From: Lachnospiraceae bacterium UBA935
GTDB taxonomy: Bacteria; Bacillota; Clostridia; Lachnospirales; Lachnospiraceae
Reading direction: 5' to 3'
Assembly: GCA_002293525.1 (NCBI GenBank)
Contig: DBDJ01000050.1
Location: 1-28,913 of the forward strand
Length of the DNA stretch: 28,913 nucleotides
This document shows, piece by piece, positions 1 to 7,610 of this stretch. The position numbers and the translations under genes were made by a program. A model generated the notes under the pieces. That model saw nothing but the letters and a program-made list of their open reading frames with translations. It did no database searches and was not told the DNA's origin. How positions within the stretch are numbered: position 1 is the stretch's first letter; the number at the start of each line of letters is the position of its first letter.

Positions 1-399
1 CTGGATAAGGCGGTTAAGAAGATTCCGGCGTTATTTAAGAAGAGTGAGAGTGGCGGTAAGGGATATAATCCTAACGGATACAATCCCAAACCAGGAGAGC
101 GTACTTTTGAGGGATTTGTTACAAACAATGTCCCACTTGATAAAGAGATAGGATTAAATACAACCTCAGCAAGTTTTAATAATAACAATGGTAATGTTGG
201 AGGTCAGTTTAAAAGATTTGGCTCTGACAGTCATGCGGACATAGCACCTCATGTACATCAACCCACTCGTAATGTGGCTCCAAGCGGGGACATATATGGA
301 GGGCAAGGAAAGAAAACTACTAATGGTGGAGTTACGTCACCATCAGCTAAGGATGTAAAGCAGTTATATGATTATTTATTTAATGGGAAATATCAATGA
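1..399 (+). CDS. 3' end of polymorphic toxin gene, Ntox24-like C-terminal domain (partial)
   Basis: The reading frame is open from base 1 to a TGA at 397-399, giving 132 residues of a larger protein whose 5' part lies outside the window. The C-terminal half has a pattern I recognise from the polymorphic toxin type 24 (Ntox24) family: a histidine cluster (HADIAPHVHQPTRN), then a Gly-rich stretch (GDIYGGQGKK) and a SPSAKDVKQLYDYL ending. Family knowledge suggests a nuclease-like toxin at the tip of an Rhs/WapA-type secreted protein. The carrier region is not visible, so the Rhs assignment is inferred. A small gene follows after 30 bases, the usual toxin-immunity layout. Base composition is AT-rich compared with the starch locus downstream, consistent with an exchangeable toxin tip. 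Confidence 0.7.
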   Translation: MDKAVKKIPALFKKSESGGKGYNPNGYNPKPGERTFEGFVTNNVPLDKEIGLNTTSASFNNNNGNVGGQFKRFGSDSHADIAPHVHQPTRNVAPSGDIYGGQGKKTTNGGVTSPSAKDVKQLYDYLFNGKYQ

Positions 400-429
400 T
401 TTAGGAATTATTATAGGAGGATAGAATCC

Positions 430-705
430 ATGCATCATTTAAATATTATACAACAATACTTTTTTGAAAAATTAAAAGAAATACAAGATGAAGTTGTGAA
501 TGTTAAACTTTGCACTACAGATAGTAGCATGGAGAGCATTTTGAACGAGGTTACATATGATACTATATACAAAATCATGGAACTATTAGATGGATATAAT
601 ACAAAAGAATATCAATACTCAATAATAGAAAATAATAGTAGTGATACAGTAAATTCGGGTATTCAATTGCATGACGTATGCGCGGATTATTTAAAAAGTG
701 AATAA
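430..705 (+). CDS. Candidate immunity protein for the upstream toxin (91 aa)
   Basis: A small acidic cytoplasmic-type protein with no signal peptide or membrane segment. It starts at an ATG behind a strong ribosome binding site (ATAGGAGG at about 414-421). I do not recognise a named family; the mostly helical N-terminal half and the LHDVCADYL ending are the only distinctive parts. Position directly after the toxin tip suggests that it neutralises that toxin in the producing cell. The frame ends at TAA 703-705, and a different frame continues with protein-like sequence to 829, so the gene may have lost its C-terminus by frameshift. Confidence 0.6.
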   Translation: MHHLNIIQQYFFEKLKEIQDEVVNVKLCTTDSSMESILNEVTYDTIYKIMELLDGYNTKEYQYSIIENNSSDTVNSGIQLHDVCADYLKSE

Positions 706-829
706 TCTGTTGTTGGATAGCGAATTGTATTATGACAGCGATGGGAACCTTTCCCATATCTCGCTGACAAACTGTAAGAGTGGAATACATGGCCGAGATT
801 CAATAATTTTAAATCAAGTTATTACTTAG
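698..829 (+). pseudogene. Out-of-frame coding remnant after the immunity gene
   Basis: In the +1 frame relative to the preceding gene, a GTG at 698 opens 43 codons ending in TAG at 827-829. The translation (for example LYYDSDGNLSHISLTNC, then GIHGRDS) reads like real protein, and the frame overlaps the stop of the upstream gene by 8 bases. No ribosome binding site is convincing. It may be the C-terminal part of the 430-705 protein displaced by a frameshift, or the stub of another immunity gene. Confidence 0.4.
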
Positions 830-840
830 GAGGTAATAAT

Positions 841-1233
841 TTGATATTAGCAAAAAACATAAATATTTTTGATGAATACGATTTTACAGAAAGTATTGTC
901 ACAAACATAAGCTGGGATTCGAATCTGCTTGATTTTTTGGTGACAGTTGATTATTACTGGGCCACTGATAGTAATGAAAAAGAGCTTACAATAAGATTTA
1001 AGAACTGCCGGGAAGCAACACTCCAGATGCCGAAAGCTTTCGATAGCATACCTAAAGATGAGTTACCATCATACGTTTACAGTTGGTACACTATAACAAA
1101 TAGTAATGCCATAGATGAGAATGGAGTTTTTAAAGTAACCATGAAAACGGTAGATGAAAATCCAAGATGGCTGACCGTATTGTGTGATGAAATCTGGTTA
1201 GAAAAAGTTGATAGCAACCAAATGAAACTGTAG
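841..1233 (+). CDS. Small hypothetical protein, possible immunity protein (130 aa, TTG start)
   Basis: Starts at TTG 841 behind TTAGGAGGTAATAAT, whose Shine-Dalgarno core overlaps the stop of the preceding remnant, so translation was probably coupled. The protein is soluble, Trp- and Tyr-rich, and looks like a compact beta-rich domain (DNLLDFLVTVDYYWATDSN-type N-terminus, NPRWLTVLCDEIWLE C-terminus). I cannot assign a family. Location in the cassette behind a polymorphic toxin makes an orphan immunity role plausible. Codon use is AT-rich like the rest of the cassette and unlike the amylase gene that follows. Confidence 0.6.
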   Translation: MILAKNINIFDEYDFTESIVTNISWDSNLLDFLVTVDYYWATDSNEKELTIRFKNCREATLQMPKAFDSIPKDELPSYVYSWYTITNSNAIDENGVFKVTMKTVDENPRWLTVLCDEIWLEKVDSNQMKL

Positions 1234-1296
1234 CACTACTGATTAATTCTCATTGCTATATTTTACTGACCTGCGCGGCAACCGTATAACAAGGTT

Positions 1297-1487
1297 TTAA
1301 AAGATATCATATAGGTAATCCTGAACTATATTCAGACTCTTTTGTATTGGTTCCTTGTATTTTAAAGGGATTTTATATTTTTCAATGATTAATTCTAACG
1401 TTGTCACTTCATCAGAATCTATTCTAAGATATGTCTTCTCAAGTCTTTAAATTTTGCCGCAATTTTGGAATGCCCCGATTCTTCCAT
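1297..1487 (-). pseudogene. Decayed gene relic on the minus strand
   Basis: Reading the minus strand from an ATG at 1487, the translation begins MEESGHSKIAAKFKDLRR, meets a stop at about 1420, and continues in another frame as DSDEVTTLELIIEKYK then IPLKYKEPIQKSLNIVQDYL to a TAA at 1297. The two pieces join through one frameshift into about 63 residues of credible amphipathic, lysine-rich protein. It fills most of the 392-base gap between the toxin cassette and the starch locus. Family unknown. Confidence 0.35.
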
Positions 1488-1513
1488 GCATAAACTAAAA
1501 TATGCAATCAAGA

Positions 1514-1523
1514 AAAACGTTTT
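1514..1523. promoter_or_regulatory. Palindrome AAAACGTTTT, possible LacI-family operator
   Basis: A perfect 10-base palindrome with the central CG typical of LacI/GalR-family operators lies 23 bases upstream of the -35 box of the amylase promoter. A second related sequence (GAGACGTTTTG, about 1584-1594) sits at the expected transcription start. The LacI-type regulator encoded at 10192 is the natural candidate to bind here. The role is inferred from the sequence only. Confidence 0.35.
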
Positions 1524-1546
1524 CGTAGATTTTCACAAGACAACCA

Positions 1547-1575
1547 TTGACGCAATTGCCAAAATTTGCTATAAT
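1547..1575 (+). promoter_or_regulatory. Sigma-A promoter of the starch locus
   Basis: TTGACG at 1547-1552 and TATAAT at 1570-1575 are separated by exactly 17 bases. The start of transcription would fall near 1582, leaving a leader of about 44 bases before the amylase ATG with AAAGGAG as the ribosome binding site (1610-1616). This is one of the clearest promoters in the window and probably drives the transport genes too. Confidence 0.8.
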
Positions 1576-1625
1576 TTGACAATGAGACGTTTTGTTAATC
1601 ATTTTTGTGAAAGGAGTGTACGGTT

Positions 1626-3899
1626 ATGAATAAGCAGAAAAGAGCAGTATCAGGATTCATGAGTTTGATGTTAGTTCTGTCACTTGTTGTCGTGCTGTTT
1701 CCCCGTTTCGGGGTTGGCGTGTCGGCGGCTACAACTTACAGCGACCTTGAGCCTTTAAACTCAAGCGATGTTGTCTACCAGATTATAACGGACAGATTCT
1801 ACGACGGTGATCCGACGAACAACGTGCCGAGCGGATTTGACGCGACACTGTTCGACGGTACCGGTTCGGACCTGAAGCTGTACCAGGGCGGCGACTGGTC
1901 GGGCATTATTGAGAAGATTCCCTACTTAAAAGGGATGGGCATTACGGCAGTATGGATTTCCGCACCTTATGAGAACCGTGATACGGAAATCCTTGATTAT
2001 CAGAGCGGCGGCGGCATCGACCGCTGGACCAGTTTCCATGGTTATCATGTCCGCAACTATTTTGCTACCAACAAGCATTTCGGCACGCTGAATGAGTTTA
2101 AGGAGTTACGCGACGCGCTGCATGCCGAAGGAATGAAGCTGGTTATCGACTTTGTAACCAATCATACAAGCCGCTGGCAGAACCCCACCCAGGGCTTTTC
2201 GGCAGAGGACGGAAAGCTATATGAGCCGGATAAACTGCCCGATGGCTCTTATGCGCTGGATGCCAACGGCGAGCCTTACGATTACAATGGCGACGGTTTG
2301 CTTGAGAATCTCATCGCCGACCCTAACAACGACGTGAACGGCTGGTTCCACGGCATTGGCGACCGCGGCGGTGATTCCACCCCGTTCGGGTACCGTCACA
2401 AAGACCTGGGCTCGCTGGCGGATTTCTCGCAGGAAAACGGCGATGTTGCCGCCTACTTGGAGAAAGCAGCTCTGTACTGGGCAGGCATGGGGGTAAACGG
2501 GTTCCGCCATGACGCGACGTTACACATGAACCCGGCCTTTGTGAAAGGGCTTAAAGACGCTATTGATTCACAGGATACTACGATGCACTTCGGTGAATTC
2601 TTTATCGGCCGTCCTGATCCCAAGTATAATGAATATGTCTATTTCCCGAAACAGACGGGGGTGAACAATCTTGATTTTGAATACTATCGTGCCGCCACCT
2701 CAGCCTTCGGTAATTTCAGCTTGCCAATGAGCGATTTCGGCAATATGCTGACTTATACGCAGAATGACTATGAGTATGAGAACCAGACCGTGACCTTCCT
2801 GGATAATCATGACGTGACACGGTTCGGCTTTATCCAGCAGAATCAGAAGCCATATAATGCGGCTCTCGCCGTCTTGCTTACATCACGCGGAACTCCCAAT
2901 ATATACTACGGCACGGAGCAGTACATCAACCCCGGCGATGGCAGTGACGTGGCCGGGCGCGTATTTATGGAAACTTTTACGAATTTTGACACTAACACGA
3001 CCGCGTACCGGCTGATCAAGAATCTGTCGGATCTGCGCCAGGAAAACGATGCCCTTCCTTACGGTCTCACGACGGTGCGTTACGCCGATGACAACGTGAT
3101 TGTCTATGAACGGTCATTTTATGATGATGTCGTGGTAGTTGCGGTAAACCGGCAGCCGGATGTAAGTTACAATATTTCCAGCATTCCCACGGCCCTGCCT
3201 AACGGCAGCTACAGCGACGAGCTGGGCGGCTTGCTTTACGGTGACGGGATATCTGTTTCAAACGGCCATATCAGCGGCTTTAACCTCGGCGGCGGTGAAG
3301 TCTGTGTCTGGTCCCATGATGCCGATTTGTCTGCATCGCCTAAGATCGGCAATGTTATTTCTACGAGCGGCCGGGCCGGAAATAAAGTATATATTTACGG
3401 AGACGGCCTTGACGGGAGTGTTGCCGTGAATTTCACCAACGGAACGACTGTGGCACCGGCGAGCATAATTTATAAAGACAGCAATTTGATCGTGACCACG
3501 GTGCCAAATGGAGCTGCGGCAGGAGAGAACACGATAACGGTAACGAAAAATACCCAGAAAAGTAACGGCTTTGTCTATAAAGTGCTGTCCGGCGACCAGA
3601 ATCAAGTCATCTTCCACATTAACAAGACAACGTCAATGGGGCAGAATCTCTATATCGTCGGAAGCCTTCCCGAATTAGGCGGCTGGGATCCGGACAAAGC
3701 AAGCGAGGCAATGATGAATCCCAGTTATCCGGAATGGTTCCTTCCGGTCAGTGTTCCGGCCGGCACGACATTCGAATTTAAGTTCATTATGAAAGATTCC
3801 AGCGGCAACGTGACCTGGGAGGGCGGTTCAAACCGTGTCTTCACGTCGGCGCCTGGCAGTTCCGCTACTAAAGATACACCAGTATATAGCTGGCAATAA
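1626..3899 (+). CDS. Secreted GH13_2 amylase (maltogenic amylase / CGTase type) with CBM20
   Basis: A secreted starch-degrading enzyme of 757 residues. A signal peptide covers about residues 1-35 (VGVSAA cleavage region). The GH13 catalytic domain follows, with region I DFVTNH (175-180), nucleophile D296 in GFRHDATLHM, acid/base E324 in HFGEFF and D396 in FLDNHD. Domain C leads into an IPT/TIG domain (about 572-655) and a C-terminal CBM20 starch-binding module (about 659-757) with likely sugar-stacking W687 and W731. This A-B-C-TIG-CBM20 order and length match cyclodextrin glucanotransferases and maltogenic amylases. The phrase SLADFSQENG resembles maltogenic amylase more than CGTase. The residues around the nucleophile are unusual: His precedes the Asp, and Leu stands where CGTases have Lys. 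Product specificity therefore cannot be predicted. First gene of the starch locus. Confidence 0.92.
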   Translation: MNKQKRAVSGFMSLMLVLSLVVVLFPRFGVGVSAATTYSDLEPLNSSDVVYQIITDRFYDGDPTNNVPSGFDATLFDGTGSDLKLYQGGDWSGIIEKIPYLKGMGITAVWISAPYENRDTEILDYQSGGGIDRWTSFHGYHVRNYFATNKHFGTLNEFKELRDALHAEGMKLVIDFVTNHTSRWQNPTQGFSAEDGKLYEPDKLPDGSYALDANGEPYDYNGDGLLENLIADPNNDVNGWFHGIGDRGGDSTPFGYRHKDLGSLADFSQENGDVAAYLEKAALYWAGMGVNGFRHDATLHMNPAFVKGLKDAIDSQDTTMHFGEFFIGRPDPKYNEYVYFPKQTGVNNLDFEYYRAATSAFGNFSLPMSDFGNMLTYTQNDYEYENQTVTFLDNHDVTRFGFIQQNQKPYNAALAVLLTSRGTPNIYYGTEQYINPGDGSDVAGRVFMETFTNFDTNTTAYRLIKNLSDLRQENDALPYGLTTVRYADDNVIVYERSFYDDVVVVAVNRQPDVSYNISSIPTALPNGSYSDELGGLLYGDGISVSNGHISGFNLGGGEVCVWSHDADLSASPKIGNVISTSGRAGNKVYIYGDGLDGSVAVNFTNGTTVAPASIIYKDSNLIVTTVPNGAAAGENTITVTKNTQKSNGFVYKVLSGDQNQVIFHINKTTSMGQNLYIVGSLPELGGWDPDKASEAMMNPSYPEWFLPVSVPAGTTFEFKFIMKDSSGNVTWEGGSNRVFTSAPGSSATKDTPVYSWQ

Positions 3900-3948
3900 T
3901 GCGGGAAAAGACATAGTTATTATCATACGGCATATAGATATCCCGGCA

Positions 3949-3981
3949 GCAATGCCAGCAAAAGTCAATTGCTGGCATTGC
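3949..3981. terminator. Intercistronic hairpin, 13-bp perfect stem
   Basis: GCAATGCCAGCAA at 3949-3961 pairs perfectly with TTGCTGGCATTGC at 3969-3981 around a 7-base loop. No run of T follows, so it is more likely a partial terminator or an mRNA 3'-end stabiliser than a full stop. It sits between the amylase and the CBM26 protein genes and could make the first message more abundant than the rest. A second small hairpin (AATACTG/CAGTATT, 4011-4027) follows. Confidence 0.55.
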
Positions 3982-4068
3982 TTGCAAAACCGCAGTGCCG
4001 GTACGGTATTAATACTGTCGCAGTATTGATATAGATACTAAAATAATTAATGATAGGGAGGATTTACA

Positions 4069-5292
4069 ATGTTCAAAAAATGTTTGACTGTTCTACTGGC
4101 GCTATTTACCCTTGCCGCAGTCCTGCTGCCGGTATCGGCCGCAGAAGCCACTGAAACTGCCGCCGCCGATGACATGGTGGTCGCCTATGTAAGTGTCCCC
4201 GACGACTGGGAAAATCCCTGCATATGGGCCTGGAACGACGACGGCACCAATGCTTTTGACGCCTGGCCGGGCGGCGAACTGGAGGCGGATGCCGCCAACG
4301 AGGGCTGGTATTATATCTACCTGCCGGCTTTTGCCAACAACGTCATCATCAACGCCAACGACGGCACGGTACAGACCGGCGGAGAGCTGAAATCGGCCGG
4401 CGGCAGCTTCTGGGTGACGGTGACATCGCCCGAAGAAGCAACGATAACCGACGAGAAGCTAACGACCGGGGAAGCCCCTGCCTATGTGGAAAAAATAGCG
4501 ATACACGCCCGCGTCCCACAAGCCTGGGAACAGGTGAACCTGTGGGCATGGCTCGCCCCTGACGGCACCAATGCCTTTACCGCCTGGCCAGGCGAGGGCA
4601 TGAAAGCAGGGGATGGCGGCTGGTTTACAGCAAACGCCCCGGCCTGGATTAACTCTGTCATCATCAACGGCGGTGCGGAGGGGATTCAGACCGCAGACCT
4701 GACGATTGAGCCGCAGGAAGTATGGGTGGTGGTAAATGACGACCTGACTGCCGAAGTGGCTTATGAGAATCCCGACTTAAGCGGGGAGATGATTACAGTA
4801 CGCGCCAAAGTTCCCGCTGACTGGTCCGAACCGCATCTGTGGGCATGGCTGGATCCCGACGGGACGAATGCCTTTTCGGCCTGGCCGGGCGAACCGTTCG
4901 TGCAGGACGGCGACTGGTACACGATCCAGGTTCCGGGCTGGATTAACTCCATCATCGTGAACGCCAATGACGGTAGCGTCCAGACCGGCGACAGCAAGGA
5001 TCTTGAGACCGGCAAAGACATCTGGATCGTAGTGACGGATGCAGAGAATTATCTGGTAGACTATCAGGAGATTGAGGAAGCGGCGGTTACCTTGGCTGAA
5101 GAACCTGCCCAGGATGTACCGGAACCGGAAACAGCCGAACCGGAAGCACCCGCTCCGCTACCGGAAACAGACGTTGCCGATGACGACAGCGGCAGCATAC
5201 CCGTAATCTGGGTTATCGTCGGCCTCATCGTGATTTGTGCGGTGGTCTTACTTGCCTTTGCAATCAGCAAAAGAACAGGGAAAAACAAATAA
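4069..5292 (+). CDS. Membrane-anchored starch-binding protein with three CBM26-like modules
   Basis: A 407-residue surface protein without a catalytic domain. It has a signal peptide (1-25), three repeats at about 38-118, 142-224 and 242-325, an acidic Pro/Glu linker (about 335-372) and a single membrane span (377-399) followed by KRTGKNK. Each repeat carries the pattern WAW..DGTNAF.AWPG, then W[YF]....PAW[IA]N..IIN and a QTG/QTAD ending, which I read as the starch-binding CBM26 fold (PF16738). The likely job is to hold starch or maltodextrin at the membrane, next to the amylase upstream and the importer downstream, loosely like SusE/SusF in Bacteroides. The RBS is GGGAGG, 8 bases before the ATG. 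The family call is by pattern only; the domain layout is seen directly. Confidence 0.85.
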   Translation: MFKKCLTVLLALFTLAAVLLPVSAAEATETAAADDMVVAYVSVPDDWENPCIWAWNDDGTNAFDAWPGGELEADAANEGWYYIYLPAFANNVIINANDGTVQTGGELKSAGGSFWVTVTSPEEATITDEKLTTGEAPAYVEKIAIHARVPQAWEQVNLWAWLAPDGTNAFTAWPGEGMKAGDGGWFTANAPAWINSVIINGGAEGIQTADLTIEPQEVWVVVNDDLTAEVAYENPDLSGEMITVRAKVPADWSEPHLWAWLDPDGTNAFSAWPGEPFVQDGDWYTIQVPGWINSIIVNANDGSVQTGDSKDLETGKDIWIVVTDAENYLVDYQEIEEAAVTLAEEPAQDVPEPETAEPEAPAPLPETDVADDDSGSIPVIWVIVGLIVICAVVLLAFAISKRTGKNK

Positions 5293-5315
5293 CAAGGGAA
5301 AGGCTGGTTTATGCT

Positions 5316-6557
5316 ATGAGGCGAATACTTACAGCAGCAGTCGCTGCACTGATAATGACGGCAACGCTGTCCGCCTGTTCAGGTAATGAGGCGGATCACG
5401 GCCAGCCGGATACGGATGGAGGAAGCGCTCCGGTCCAGCTAACCATCTGGCACGATAAAGAAGATGCGGTGGCTGCTGTGTTACAGGCCGAGCTGGATAA
5501 GCTGAAGCCCGAAGTGGCCGTGACCCTGGAAAAGAAGAACGGGCTGACGGAAGCCCTGAAGATGGTCGGCAACGATCCGAATGCCGCCCCTGACATGTAT
5601 TTTTTTGCCCATGACAAACTTGGTGTCTATGCGGAGATGGGCATCCTGACCCCGGTCACGGAATTTGTGGATGCAGAAACGCTGGGCGGTTTTCTGCCGA
5701 TGACGACCCAGGCGGCGACCTATAAAGAGGAGATATACCAGCTCCCAATCTATTTCGAGACTTTGCTGTTCATGTATAACCGTGCTTTGATGCCGGATGA
5801 GGAAGTCCCGGCGACCACCGAAGACTTGCTCGCATTTATGAAAGCCACGACCGGCAACGGCCAGTACGGCTTCGTGGAACAGCACAGCACCGCCTACTAC
5901 AGCGCGGGCTGGATTCACGGTTTCGGCGGCGAGATTATTTCAAGCGACGGGATCCCGCAGTTAAACAGCGACAAGACCGTCGCCGCGCTGGAATACCATC
6001 TGAATTTTGCCCGGCTGATGACCGGTGAAAGCGAATATGCAACGGTGAACACGTTATTTATGGAAGGCAAGGCAGCGGCGACCATCGGCGGGCCGTGGCT
6101 GGTGCCGACGGTGCGTGAGGCGGGGATCGACTTAGGCCTGGCCCCGATGCCCGTCGTCAATGAAACCGGGCTGCCGATCGCCCCGTATTCGGGTGTTCAG
6201 GGGCTTCATGTCCTGAAGGTAGCGGCCGATAACCCGCAAAAGAACGCAGCGATAAAGACGGTCCTGAACCAGCTGTTAGGCCCGGACATCGGTGTCGCCA
6301 TGGCTGCGGCCAGCGGCTGTGCCCCGGCATCAGCGGCCTGTTATGAGATGGACGCCGTCAAGAATGATGAAATGGTAATGATGATGCGCGAGGTAGCCGA
6401 AAATGCCGTGCCTATGCCGAATATCCCGGAAATGGACGTCATGTGGAACGCCACCAGCAATATGCTGGTAGACATCAATATGCGGAAAGCTGATGTGCGT
6501 GAGTCGGCAGACAAAGCACAGAAACAGGCCGAGGACTTGATAGCTTCCATGCAATAA
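5316..6557 (+). CDS. Maltodextrin ABC transporter substrate-binding lipoprotein
   Basis: A 413-residue family 1 solute-binding protein. The N-terminus is a lipoprotein signal with lipobox LSAC (Cys21), so the mature protein is lipid-anchored outside the membrane. MalE-type features follow: LTIWHDKED near the N-terminus, a DMYFFAHDKLG segment, the hinge-region YQLPIYFETL, and EGKAAATIGGPW. It would capture maltodextrins released by the upstream enzyme and pass them to the two permeases downstream. The frame is open further upstream, but the ATG at 5316 gives a normal lipoprotein signal and does not overlap the previous gene; AAGGGAAAGG at about 5293-5302 is a rather distant ribosome binding site. 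The preceding gene ends 23 bases earlier. Confidence 0.9.
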   Translation: MRRILTAAVAALIMTATLSACSGNEADHGQPDTDGGSAPVQLTIWHDKEDAVAAVLQAELDKLKPEVAVTLEKKNGLTEALKMVGNDPNAAPDMYFFAHDKLGVYAEMGILTPVTEFVDAETLGGFLPMTTQAATYKEEIYQLPIYFETLLFMYNRALMPDEEVPATTEDLLAFMKATTGNGQYGFVEQHSTAYYSAGWIHGFGGEIISSDGIPQLNSDKTVAALEYHLNFARLMTGESEYATVNTLFMEGKAAATIGGPWLVPTVREAGIDLGLAPMPVVNETGLPIAPYSGVQGLHVLKVAADNPQKNAAIKTVLNQLLGPDIGVAMAAASGCAPASAACYEMDAVKNDEMVMMMREVAENAVPMPNIPEMDVMWNATSNMLVDINMRKADVRESADKAQKQAEDLIASMQ

Positions 6558-6577
6558 CTCAAAATAGCAATTTCCAT

Positions 6578-6670
6578 GAAGCAGCTTCCCAAAAACAGCA
6601 CTAGTGAAGTAGCTTTAAAGAATTAACTTACCTTTATTAAAGAATTACCTTCATTAAAGAATATGCTTCA
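6578..6670 (+). repeat. Degenerate GAA-n4-CTT repeat array before the permease genes
   Basis: Five related units lie in the 135-base gap between the binding protein and permease genes: GAAGCAGCTTC (6578-6588, a perfect palindrome around one base), then GAAGTAGCTT, GAATTAACTT, GAATTACCTT and GAATATGCTT. The last three sit inside longer repeats beginning TTAAAGAAT (6615, 6637 and 6654; 17 to 22 bases apart). The regular spacing suggests tandem binding sites or a slipped-strand expansion. Function is not known. Confidence 0.5.
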
Positions 6671-6692
6671 ATGAAATAAACGGGGTAAAAGC

Positions 6693-7610
6693 ATGAAATC
6701 AAATAAATATAAGGTTCACGGCACCCTGCGTTCCTGGCTTTGCCTGCTGCCGTCGTTTATCATAATCGGCCTGATTGTAGTTTTCCCGATTGTCTATACC
6801 GGTTATATCTCACTGACCAATATGAATATCTATCATTGGTTTGACTTTACGGTCATCGGTCTGGAAAACTACATGAAGGCCCTGACGGTGTTTGACGGCG
6901 GCTTTTTGCAGGCCTTGGCCCTGACGGTATTATGGACGGCGGTTAACATGCTGTTTCAGCTGGTCATTGCGTTTGTGATGGCAAGCCTGCTGAATACTCC
7001 CAGGCTGCGGCTGCGCCGTCTTTATAAAACCGTCCTGATGTTTCCGTGGGCCATGCCGGGCTATGTCTCGATCCTGCTGTGGAAAAACGGGATGTTCAAT
7101 TCGCAGTTCGGGCTGTTAAACCAGTGGCTCGACCGACTGGGGATGGAGCCGGTGCAGTGGCTGGCCGGCGACACGGTGGCGTTTGTCGCCTGTCTGGTTG
7201 TTAATCTGTGGCTTGCCCTGCCGTTTATGATCATGATTATGGACGGTGCCATGCAGAGCATTGACCGCTCCTATTACGAAAGTGCCTTGCTGGACGGCGC
7301 GGGCTGGTTCCGGCGTTCGATCAGCCTGACGATACCCGCCATCCGGCCTATTATCGCGCCCGCCGTCATCATAACGGTGTTTACGACGTTTAAACAGTTC
7401 GACGTGATTTACCTGCTTACCCAGCAGGTCGGTGCCAAAACGGGAGCCAATATCCACACCGTACTGACCTATGCCTACGAAAATGCCTTTGTGACCAGTA
7501 ATTACGGTTATTCGTCGGCAATATCCATTTTTATTTTTGTACTGCTGATTGTCTTTACCATGGTGACCAATCTCAGAAAGGGGGGCAGGAAACATGCGGA
7601 AAACCCTTGA
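6693..7610 (+). CDS. Maltodextrin ABC transporter permease, MalF type
   Basis: A 305-residue integral membrane protein with about six membrane spans, beginning with the span CLLPSFIIIGLIVVFPIVY. The conserved cytoplasmic EAA loop that docks onto the ATPase is visible as YESALLDGAGWFRRS near residue 200. It pairs with the next gene, which overlaps it by 17 bases. The length is that of the short MalF forms (LacF/MsmF/GanP type) lacking the large periplasmic loop of the enterobacterial protein, as expected for Gram-positives. No ATPase gene accompanies the pair, so a shared MsmK/MalK-type ATPase must come from elsewhere. The start follows GGGGTAAAAGC. Confidence 0.9.
   Translation: MKSNKYKVHGTLRSWLCLLPSFIIIGLIVVFPIVYTGYISLTNMNIYHWFDFTVIGLENYMKALTVFDGGFLQALALTVLWTAVNMLFQLVIAFVMASLLNTPRLRLRRLYKTVLMFPWAMPGYVSILLWKNGMFNSQFGLLNQWLDRLGMEPVQWLAGDTVAFVACLVVNLWLALPFMIMIMDGAMQSIDRSYYESALLDGAGWFRRSISLTIPAIRPIIAPAVIITVFTTFKQFDVIYLLTQQVGAKTGANIHTVLTYAYENAFVTSNYGYSSAISIFIFVLLIVFTMVTNLRKGGRKHAENP

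Noticed and set aside
4026..4054. Possible promoter (TTGATA, 17 bases, AATGAT) before the CBM26 protein gene
   Set aside because: The start of transcription would fall inside the ribosome binding site, and the -10 box is poor.
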